Shown here: positions 42,996 to 49,764 of the stretch, piece by piece
Numbering within the stretch: the first letter of the stretch is position 1
How the letters are laid out: every line of letters begins with the position of its first letter
NCBI RefSeq assembly: GCF_001182725.1
Contig: NZ_CWHU01000003.1
Span: 1 to 64,000 of the forward strand
Source of the DNA: Anaerococcus jeddahensis
Lineage (GTDB): Bacteria; Bacillota; Clostridia; Tissierellales; Peptoniphilaceae
DNA: 64,000 nt
Direction of reading: 5' to 3'
Notes under the pieces: generated by a model
Seen by the model: the letters and a program-made list of their open reading frames with translations, nothing else
Databases searched by the model: none
What the model was told of the DNA's origin: nothing
Position numbers and translations under genes: made by a program

Positions 42996-44159
42996 TTAAT
43001 TATTATTTAGCCAATTAATCGCACATGTAGCAAATAAACCTACTCCAATTGGCATGGCGTCTTCCGAAAAATCTACTTTTGGATTGTGGTGAGAGTAATT
43101 ATTTCCAGGAATTTTTGAATTTAGTAGAAAATAAACTGTAGGAACTTTTCTTGAAACAAAAGCCATGTCCTCACTAGCCATTAGCCTTTCACCAGAAATC
43201 ATTTCAATATCAGAATTCTCTTCCATATATCTTACAAACTCTTTTGTAAGTGATGGATCAGAATATAGAGAAGGAACTGATGCAAAATATTCTAAATTAA
43301 TTTCACATTCTGTAGCTTTTGAAACTCCTTCAACAATTTCCTCCATTCTTTTCATCAATTTTTCCCTAATTTCTGGATCATAAGTTCTCATTGTTCCTTG
43401 TAAAATGGCAAAATCTGGAATTATATTTGAATTTGAACCTGATGAAAATTGTCCAAATGTTAAAGTTGTATGTTTTGAAGGATCTGCATCGCGACTTATT
43501 AGTTGATTAAATTGTTGGTAAATCATTACACCCGCATTTATCGGATCTTTTGTGGTGTGAGGATATCCGCCGTGACCTCCTTGACCCTTAATTGTTATTT
43601 TAAAATTATCACAGCTTGTTGCCATGTAACCCTCATAATAAGAAATTGATCCAGATTCGTGATTTAAATTTGTGTGAAGAGCAAGTGCCACGTCAACTCC
43701 ATCAAGAACTCCATTTTCAATCATCATTTTTGAGCCTGCAAAAATTTCTTCAGCAGGTTGGAACATAAATTTAACCCTGCCCTTAAAATCTTTTTTGTGA
43801 TTAAAAATAATTTTTGCAGTAGAAAGACCAACTGCTGCATGAAGATCGTGACCACAAGTGTGAGCAAGTCCCTTATTTTTTGAAGAAAATTCAAGACCAC
43901 TTTCCTCATCCATTGGAAGGGCATCCATGTCAGACCTAATAAGAATAGTTTTCCCTTCCCCTTTTTCGCCCTCAATAGTTGCAAGAATTCCACTTTCGCC
44001 AACTTCTTTATAAGTAATGCCTATTTCTTTTAATTTATCTATAACATATTCCTTAGTCTTAGGAAGTTCTAAACCAAGTTCAGGGTTTTCATGAATATGC
44101 CTACGATTTTTTATAAGTTCGTCTTTAAGTTCATTAGCTTCTTTAAAATAATTTGTCAT
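42996..44159 (-). CDS. M20 family metallo-amidohydrolase
   Basis: A 387-residue M20D peptidase/aminoacylase. The zinc site is visible: 'CGHDLHAAVG' (Cys/His ligands), 'QPAEEIFAG' with the catalytic Glu-Glu, 'ALHTNLNHESG' and C-terminal 'NYSHHNPKVDF'. The dimerisation domain is central ('IKGQGGHGGYPHTTKDPI'). Members hydrolyse N-acyl amino acids, N-acetyl-diaminopimelate or auxin conjugates; the exact substrate is not deducible. AAAGGACGG precedes the ATG. Confidence 0.93.
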   Translation of the reverse strand: MTNYFKEANELKDELIKNRRHIHENPELGLELPKTKEYVIDKLKEIGITYKEVGESGILATIEGEKGEGKTILIRSDMDALPMDEESGLEFSSKNKGLAHTCGHDLHAAVGLSTAKIIFNHKKDFKGRVKFMFQPAEEIFAGSKMMIENGVLDGVDVALALHTNLNHESGSISYYEGYMATSCDNFKITIKGQGGHGGYPHTTKDPINAGVMIYQQFNQLISRDADPSKHTTLTFGQFSSGSNSNIIPDFAILQGTMRTYDPEIREKLMKRMEEIVEGVSKATECEINLEYFASVPSLYSDPSLTKEFVRYMEENSDIEMISGERLMASEDMAFVSRKVPTVYFLLNSKIPGNNYSHHNPKVDFSEDAMPIGVGLFATCAINWLNNN

Positions 44160-44358
44160 ATATCCGTCCTTTCTATATTCTAAAAATTTATTACAAAAAA
44201 ATATTATTTACTAAATAAATATACCCGAAATTTTTTACATAAATTTATTTTCTAAAAAAAATCTACAATGAACTCTTTAATTTTTCAATAATTATATTCT
44301 CATTTTCAACTACAGTTGTTTGACAAAATACAAATTAATTACATAAATATAAGAAGAT

Positions 44359-44405
44359 AAGTATTTTTTGTGAATATTTACAAAAAATACTTTATATATT
44401 AAAAT
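44359..44405 (+). promoter_or_regulatory. Promoter with overlapping 13-bp-arm palindrome before the PTS IIC gene
   Basis: AAGTATTTTTTGT (44359-44371) and ACAAAAAATACTT (44380-44392) are perfect inverted arms around 8 bases. The promoter TTTACA (44377-44382), 17 bases, TAAAAT (44400-44405) starts inside the palindrome, so a bound repressor would cover the -35. AGGAGG and the ATG follow 24-30 bp later. The region 44160-44358 shows nothing more. Confidence 0.65.
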
Positions 44406-44428
44406 GGTTTTTAATATAGGAGGAAAAA

Positions 44429-45451
44429 ATGAAAGAATTTTTAAAAAGAAAAGGAATAAGTTTATCGGCAAAAGTTTATTTTATTGACGCGCTTGGATCA
44501 ATGGCCTTTGGACTTTTTGCCACACTTTTGGTTGGAACAATTTTAAACACAATCGGCAAATCTTTTGACATAAAATTTTTGTCAGAAACAATTTGGCCAC
44601 TTGCCCAGGAAGCCACAGGCCCTGCAATCGCAGTATCAATCGCCTACGCCCTTAATGCTGATAGGTTGATTTTATTTTCATCAACTATAGTAGGACTTGC
44701 AGCAAACAAATTGGGCGGACCAATGGGAGTTTTTATAGCGACCTTAATTTCAGTAGAAATTGCAAAATTAATTTCAAAAGAAACAAAAATCGACATAGTT
44801 TTGACCCCAGTTGTGACAGTTTTAGTCGGAGTAATGATTGCAAATTTAGTCGGACCCTTTATCCAGGCACTAATGACAAAAATCGGAATAATTATAATGG
44901 ATGCAACCAAACAAAAACCCTTTATTATGGGAATAATTGTTTCAGTAATTGTAGGAATTGTTTTGACCCTTCCAATTTCATCAGCCGCACTTTGCATGAC
45001 CATAAGTCTTTCAGGACTTGCCGCAGGAGCTGCGACAATTGGATGTTGTTGTCAAATGATTGGCTTTGCAGTAATTTCCTTTAAAGAAAATAAAACCCAA
45101 GGCTTAATTGCCCAAGGACTTGGAACAAGTATGCTCCAAATGCCAAATATAATGAGAAATCCAAAAATTTTAATCCCACCAACCCTCGCCTCAGCAATAC
45201 TCGGCCCATTTTCAACAATAATTTTCAAACTAGAAAATTCCCCAATAGGAGCCGGCATGGGAACTTGCGGTTTGGTAGGACAAATTTCAACCTTCACAGC
45301 AATGAGCTCAGTCCCATTTTTTAAATTATTATCAACAATAATAATCATGCACATAATTTTACCAGCCCTAGTTTCATTAATAATTTATTATTTCGTAAAA
45401 AAAATCGGCTGGATAAAAGATGGGGATATGAAATTGGATTTTTCTAAATAA
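44429..45451 (+). CDS. PTS IIC-like membrane transporter (EIIC type 2 family)
   Basis: A 340-residue polytopic membrane protein with about nine hydrophobic helices. It matches the stand-alone 'PTS transporter subunit IIC' family that opens 'SAKVYFIDALGSMAFGLFATLLVGTI' and contains 'GPAIAVSIAYAL', 'GLAAGAATIGCCCQMIGFAVISF' and 'GMGTCGLVGQ'. No IIA/IIB partner or active-site His/Cys domain is nearby, so coupling to the PTS is unproven. AGGAGG precedes the ATG. Confidence 0.85.
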   Translation: MKEFLKRKGISLSAKVYFIDALGSMAFGLFATLLVGTILNTIGKSFDIKFLSETIWPLAQEATGPAIAVSIAYALNADRLILFSSTIVGLAANKLGGPMGVFIATLISVEIAKLISKETKIDIVLTPVVTVLVGVMIANLVGPFIQALMTKIGIIIMDATKQKPFIMGIIVSVIVGIVLTLPISSAALCMTISLSGLAAGAATIGCCCQMIGFAVISFKENKTQGLIAQGLGTSMLQMPNIMRNPKILIPPTLASAILGPFSTIIFKLENSPIGAGMGTCGLVGQISTFTAMSSVPFFKLLSTIIIMHIILPALVSLIIYYFVKKIGWIKDGDMKLDFSK

Positions 45452-45838
45452 AATTAAAAATTCATAAAAAAATCAGACTGTTTTTAGTCTGATTCAGAAC
45501 GTAGACAAAGTTAGTTTAATAATTCATTAATGATTTAAAAATAAAATTACTCTAAAACCCATCTCGACTAAGTGAGTGAAACGAACGCATGGAGAGATCT
45601 CATGAGATTAGTTTAATAATTCATTAATGATTTAAAAATAAAATTACTCTAAAACCCATCTCGACTAAGTGAGTGAAACGAACGCATGGAGAGATCTCAT
45701 GAGATTTCTCCGCTCGTTGCACTCGGTCGAAACCTGCTAGGAAAAATCAAGTCTTTTTTTTAAAAAAAATCAAATAATTTTATTACTAAATTTGACCATA
45801 GGAAATAAGCCCTCTTGTTTGGGCTTTTTTTCTATTTT

Positions 45839-47062
45839 TTATGCAGCTTTTTGTAATTCTTCCTTGTTTTTTTCCTCCATTACTTTTGCATAATATATTC
45901 TTAAAAACTTGTTTATTCCTGCTATGTTTGATACTTTTTTTGCCTTGCCTTCTCTTTCTTTTTTTATTATATATTTATATACTGGATTGGTTTCATCTTT
46001 TGCTTTTTTCATACATAATATTGTCATGTATAGTACTTTTCTTAGTATTGGATTTCCTCTTTTGGATATTTTTCTTTGTTTTGCACTAAAGTTTCCTGAT
46101 TGATATGGTGGTGAATCTATCCCTGCAAATGATATTAGACTTTTCTTGTTTTTGTATTTTCTTATATCTCCTATTTCTGCTGTTATTTGTAGTGCTAATT
46201 TTTCTCCTATGCCTGAAAATTCTTTTGCTATTTTGTATTCTTCTAATTCTGTGGCGATTTCTTTCATTTGTGATAGAATATTATTGAGAGTTTTGTTTAT
46301 TACTCTTAGAAATTCAATTGAGTCTAGGACATTCGCATCTATTTTTGAATTACTAGATGAGATTGTTGGGATTGATTCTAAGGCATTTTGGTAAATGGTT
46401 ATTGCTTTTTGTGCGTTTGGATGATATCCCTTTTTATTTGCCCATTTTTCATAATCATTTACAAATTGATCTTGACTTCTTTTTAATATCTTTTCACTAT
46501 TTGACCATCTTTCTACAAAGTCTATTAGTTTATCTTTTTGATAGTTACCATTTGCATGGGGGATTAGTTTTTTTAGTCCTGGATGTCTTTTTTCTATTTC
46601 TTTGTCTAGATAGTTTAAGTGATTTATTCTTATCTTTTGGTAATGTTGATAGGATCTGTTTAATTGTTTTAATCTTACATATTCTTCTTTATCTTCTTTG
46701 TACTCTATTAGATCATTCCAGTTCATTAAACCATACTCAGCTATGTGTATGGCATCTTTTTTATCTGTTTTTACATTTCTAAAACTTAAGGCTTGGCAAA
46801 ATCTTTTCATTTTTAATGGATTTATTACACTTACAAAAAATCCTTCATTTACTAAACTAATTAAGATAGGAATATGATAAATTTCTGTTGCTTCCATAAC
46901 TATTTTTAAATCAGATCCTAATGATTTGATTTTATTAATTAATTTATTTACATCATTTTTTACATGGTAAATCTCAAATGGTTTAAAAATGACTTCTTTT
47001 CCAAATCCTAAGGCTGCAACTGTACTTTTAGATTTTGATACATCAATTCCTATTGAAATCAT
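45839..47062 (-). CDS. IS110-family transposase (DEDD plus serine recombinase)
   Basis: A 407-residue transposase. The N-terminal RuvC-like domain has Asp7 (IGIDVSKSK), Glu in 'IVMEATEIYH' (57/60) and the KTDKKDA pair Asp100/Asp103. A coiled-coil/helical middle (about 130-270) leads to the C-terminal Tnp20 domain: 'FSGIGEKLALQITAEIGDI' (helix-hairpin-helix), 'SFAGIDSPPYQSGNFSAKQRKISKRGNPILRKVLY' with the candidate catalytic serine(s), and 'NKFLRIYYAKVM'. I start at the ATG at 47062 behind GGAGG; a TTG four codons earlier overlaps that site. The gene looks intact. Confidence 0.95.
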   Translation of the reverse strand: MISIGIDVSKSKSTVAALGFGKEVIFKPFEIYHVKNDVNKLINKIKSLGSDLKIVMEATEIYHIPILISLVNEGFFVSVINPLKMKRFCQALSFRNVKTDKKDAIHIAEYGLMNWNDLIEYKEDKEEYVRLKQLNRSYQHYQKIRINHLNYLDKEIEKRHPGLKKLIPHANGNYQKDKLIDFVERWSNSEKILKRSQDQFVNDYEKWANKKGYHPNAQKAITIYQNALESIPTISSSNSKIDANVLDSIEFLRVINKTLNNILSQMKEIATELEEYKIAKEFSGIGEKLALQITAEIGDIRKYKNKKSLISFAGIDSPPYQSGNFSAKQRKISKRGNPILRKVLYMTILCMKKAKDETNPVYKYIIKKEREGKAKKVSNIAGINKFLRIYYAKVMEEKNKEELQKAA

Positions 47063-47084
47063 AAATACCTCCAATAAATTTTTA

Positions 47085-47272
47085 CCTACCTACACAATTA
47101 TCCACTCAGTTTAGCTCGTTACACGGGTGTATTAACCCAACCTGCTTAATCGAATTCTTGATAATGAAAGGTAGCGGACTGTTTCGAGTACGGGTGTGTT
47201 ATCCCAAATGGGCTGCGTCCGTTACCTTCATTATATTAAAAAAAGTGCAGGTAGAAAGTTTTTTCTACTTAC
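47085..47272 (-). ncRNA. IS110 bridge RNA (predicted)
   Basis: On the minus strand a 5' hairpin GTAGAAA/TTTCTAC (47268-47251) is followed by two loops. Loop 1 is closed by AAGGTA.CGGAC (47228-47217) with GTCCG.TACCTT (47179-47168). Both loops contain the same apical hairpin, TTGGG(A/T)TAA(C/T)ACACCCGT (47207-47190; 47140-47123). Loop 1 holds CCCATTT (47212-47206) and TCGAAA (47187-47182), matching the left half and complementing the right half of the occupied target. Loop 2 holds AGCAGGTT (47146-47139) and CTAAAC (47114-47109), doing the same for the joined element ends. The RNA ends are approximate. Confidence 0.85.
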
Positions 47273-47408
47273 ACTTTTATGGTACTAAATGGGAAATTTT
47301 TTAGTTTGTCAACAGTCTGAATCATACTTTTTTTAGTCTGATTTTTTTATTTTTATCTAATTATTTTTTTATTTTTTAGAATTTTTCTATTCCGCGGGTA
47401 AATATTAA

Positions 47409-47434
47409 AAACGTGCCACCGGCACGTTTTTAAG
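47409..47434 (-). terminator. Terminator of the sigma factor gene
   Basis: AAAAACGTGCC-GGT-GGCACGTTTTT on the minus strand, beginning right at the stop codon region (the CDS ends at 47435) and ending in its own T-run. The hairpin and flanks (TAGCTT before, CCGCGG after) resemble the segment at 36018-36064. Confidence 0.9.
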
Positions 47435-48445
47435 CTAGTCTTGATCGCTGTATTGTTTTAATTTTCCTAGGGCTTGGTTTTCTATTTGTCTGATTCTTTC
47501 TCTTGATAGGGAATAGATTGTTCCTATTTCTTCTAGGGTTTTTGGTTTTTCGTTGTCTAGGCCATATCTGTAGATTATTATTTGTTTTTCTCTATCTGAT
47601 AATTGGTCTAGGGCTTTCATTAGGAAATCTTCCATATCCTTTTTTAGGATTTGATCATCTACCGGGATTGAATCGTCTCCTACCATATCCATTAGCTCAT
47701 CGCCTGTTGAATCTTCTGAATCTAAATTTATATTTAGGCTTGTAGAATTTACTTGGTTTCTGTTTATCAAAAATAAATCGTCAGCTTGTTTTTTGTCGAT
47801 TCCTTCTTGTTTTAAAATTTTGTATAATTCTTCTTCGCTTGCTTCTGGATTTGCTTTTAATATTTGTTTTAATTTGTTTAATTTTAAATATTTTCCAGCT
47901 GGTATTCTTATTGTGTGGCCTTCTTTGTTGATTGCTTTTCTTATTGCCTTGTCAATCCACTTGTAGGCGTAGGTTGTAAATTTGTATCCTAATGTTAGGT
48001 CAAATTTCTCTGCTGCTCTTATCATTCCAAGCATTCCTGATTGGACTAAATCTTCAAGCTCAAGATCGTTTCCATGTGAGCGATAAAAATATGATGCCCT
48101 ACTTCTTACTAGTCCTTGGTTTTTGTCTACCAAGGCTCCTAGGGCATTTTGATTTCCTTCTTGAAATTGTTCTACAATTTGCTCGTTTGTTAAATCTGAA
48201 AGCCTAATTATATCGCTTCTTTGCCTTGCGACTAGGGAATTTTTTATTTTTTTCCTGTCTTCTTCATCTTTATATTCATCTTCTTCCAGCTCTTCGTCTT
48301 CCAAAAACTGGTCGAATTCTTCTTTTTCGTCTTCTGTCAGCCCCTTATAAATTTTTTGGGCTTCTTTTTGATCAATTTCATCTTCATCAAAGAAATCTTT
48401 AAATTTTTCAAAGATTTCTTCGTCATTAAAATTTATTTTATCCAT
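47435..48445 (-). CDS. RNA polymerase sigma-70 family factor with acidic N-terminus
   Basis: A 336-residue sigma factor. A very acidic N-terminal ~70 residues precede region 2 ('DLEDLVQSGMLGMIRAAEKFD'-type core: LELEDLVQSGMLGMIRAAEKFD then 'YKFTTYAYKWIDKAIRKAI'), region 3 ('EGHTIRIPAGKYLKLNKL') and region 4.2 with the helix-turn-helix 'TLEEIGTIYSLSRERIRQIENQALGKLK'. It resembles group 1/2 sigma factors but sits after yacP, where other Firmicutes carry sigH. Whether it is the housekeeping or an alternative factor cannot be decided here; a second rpoD elsewhere would make it alternative. Confidence 0.88.
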   Translation of the reverse strand: MDKINFNDEEIFEKFKDFFDEDEIDQKEAQKIYKGLTEDEKEEFDQFLEDEELEEDEYKDEEDRKKIKNSLVARQRSDIIRLSDLTNEQIVEQFQEGNQNALGALVDKNQGLVRSRASYFYRSHGNDLELEDLVQSGMLGMIRAAEKFDLTLGYKFTTYAYKWIDKAIRKAINKEGHTIRIPAGKYLKLNKLKQILKANPEASEEELYKILKQEGIDKKQADDLFLINRNQVNSTSLNINLDSEDSTGDELMDMVGDDSIPVDDQILKKDMEDFLMKALDQLSDREKQIIIYRYGLDNEKPKTLEEIGTIYSLSRERIRQIENQALGKLKQYSDQD

Positions 48446-48539
48446 ATAACCACCATAAATTTGGTCTGCCTAAACAGCCAAGTTCTTATAAAAATGATTT
48501 TAATTTTTATAAACCGAATTTATCTACCTTTACCATTAT

Positions 48540-49064
48540 TTATTTTTCCAAGTCTTTTTTTATATCATCAAGTTTTTTTATTACGTGATCTGATAAGGGA
48601 AATTGCTTGAAATTATTTGAAAAATCTTTTTTTTGACTTCTCTTTATTTTTACCCTTTTATTTAAAAGATCATTCCTAAGCTCAAGGGCAGTAATCCTGC
48701 TTGCCCCTCTTTCAAAAGCAAGTGATTGGACTTGCCCATCGTCGGTTACAACTTTTACATTGTGACGACGTGCGTATTTGTTGGTCATTTTTTCAATGTA
48801 AGTGTCTGCTGTTTGAAATTTTTTGGTATAGACTATCTCTACTCCTAATTTTTCAAATATATTTTCTTTTTCACCATCTGAATTGTAGGCATCAAAAACC
48901 ACGACTACTTTTTCGTTTGAAAGAGATGCGTATTCTGCCATCTCGTCTATTAATTTTTCACGAGCAAGCTCTAGGGAATTTTCTTTCATATGATTTAATT
49001 CAGGCCAAGAATTTATTATGTTATAGCCATCAACATAGGTTATATTTTTTTTAGTTAAAGCCAT
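48540..49064 (-). CDS. YacP/NYN-domain ribonuclease (Rae1-like)
   Basis: A 174-residue NYN/PIN-like nuclease: 'YVDGYNIINSWPEL' with the catalytic Asp, 'KVVVVFDAYNSDG', 'IVYTKKFQTADTYIEKM' and 'VKVVTDDGQVQSLAFERGA'. In B. subtilis the homologue Rae1 cleaves mRNA in the ribosomal A site. It overlaps rlmB by 14 nt. The ATG is inside the rlmB end. Confidence 0.93.
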   Translation of the reverse strand: MALTKKNITYVDGYNIINSWPELNHMKENSLELAREKLIDEMAEYASLSNEKVVVVFDAYNSDGEKENIFEKLGVEIVYTKKFQTADTYIEKMTNKYARRHNVKVVTDDGQVQSLAFERGASRITALELRNDLLNKRVKIKRSQKKDFSNNFKQFPLSDHVIKKLDDIKKDLEK

Positions 49065-49764
49065 TTTGTCTTAGACTTTCATAGATTGCAATTGCACTTG
49101 CTACCGATGCGTTTAATGAATTTATTTTGCCAAGCATGGGTATTTTTATTAGTCCATCGCAATTTTCTCTTACAAGTCTTGAAAGTCCCTTTCCTTCATT
49201 GCCAACAACTAGGGCAATTTTTCCTCTAAGATCTGTTTGGGTTATATCGCCATCCGCTTCTCCAGCTAGTCCATAAACCCAAAAATTTTCATTTTTTATT
49301 TCTTTTATGGCCCTATTTATATTTTTAACCATGGCTATATCAATGTTGTTGATTGCTCCTGCACTTGTTTTGTAAACTGTTGAGTTTACTTTTGCAGATC
49401 TTCTTTCTGAAATTATTATTCCATCAAATCCAAAGGCCTCTGCACTTCTAATTATTGCACCAAGATTGTGAGGATCTTCTATTTGATCTAAAATCATTAG
49501 TCTTTTTTTATCTTTTAAATCATCAAGGTCCTTGTATTTGTAATCTTCTACTTCGATTTCAACACCTTGGTGGTTGCCAGAAATTTTTGAAAAATATTCC
49601 TTGTCTTCATAAAATATTGGCACATTTTCTTCTTCTAATTTATTTATAATTTTATCAATCAGTCTGTGATTTTTGCCCTTGTTGTCCAAAATATGAGCTT
49701 TTTTTATATTTTCACCTGCATCAATGGTTTCAAGTACAGATTTTCTTCCATATATACTCGCCAT
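49051..49764 (-). CDS. rlmB: 23S rRNA 2'-O-methyltransferase, TrmH/RlmB family
   Basis: A 237-residue SPOUT methyltransferase with an N-terminal substrate-binding domain ('IYGRKSVLETIDAG') and the three trefoil-knot motifs: 'LDQIEDPHNLGAIIRSAEAFG', 'ALVVGNEGKGLSRLVRENCD' and 'IPMLGKINSLNASVASAIAIYE'. Methylates a ribose in 23S rRNA. Its start shares a base with the cysS stop region (TAATG-like coupling at 49764). The mrnC gene found between cysS and rlmB in Bacillus is absent. Confidence 0.95.
   Translation of the reverse strand: MASIYGRKSVLETIDAGENIKKAHILDNKGKNHRLIDKIINKLEEENVPIFYEDKEYFSKISGNHQGVEIEVEDYKYKDLDDLKDKKRLMILDQIEDPHNLGAIIRSAEAFGFDGIIISERRSAKVNSTVYKTSAGAINNIDIAMVKNINRAIKEIKNENFWVYGLAGEADGDITQTDLRGKIALVVGNEGKGLSRLVRENCDGLIKIPMLGKINSLNASVASAIAIYESLRQNGFN

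Larger units (their letters stand above)
45733..47289 (-). mobile_element. IS110-family insertion sequence (1557 bp)
   Basis: The boundaries come from comparison with the intact repeat: GTCG-AAA then CCTGCTAGG at the right end (plus-strand left), and GGTACT then AAA-TGGG at the other. AAA is shared by target and both ends, so the exact exchange point lies within it and no net target duplication is present. There are no terminal inverted repeats, as usual for IS110. One transposase gene lies on the minus strand, with ~225 bp of structured non-coding DNA before it and ~105 bp after it. The right end carries a TTGATT -35-like box (45750-45755) pointing toward the left end of a circular form. Confidence 0.92.
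45471..47343. repeat. Terminator-associated palindromic repeat, copy 4, split by an IS110 element
   Basis: Flanked by 24-bp copies (two mismatches) of the PTS gene terminator, AATCAGACTG...TAGTCTGATT at 45471-45494 and 47320-47343. The repeat itself (45495-47319, CAGAACGTAGAC...ACAGTCTG) contains an exact tandem duplication of 97 bp (45511-45607 and 45608-45704) and the 1557-bp IS at 45733-47289. Removing both leaves 171 bp, the same length as copies 2 and 3. Confidence 0.9.

Noticed and set aside
45470..45740. Possible CRISPR array from the repeated 97-bp unit
   Set aside because: There are only two units, they are longer than any CRISPR repeat and have no spacers; it is an internal tandem duplication of a larger repeat.
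47230..47258. Promoter TTTCTA-16-TATAAT as the bridge RNA promoter
   Set aside because: A start near 47224 would remove part of the first loop's closing stem; the end-junction promoter fits the RNA structure better. It may drive the transposase gene instead.
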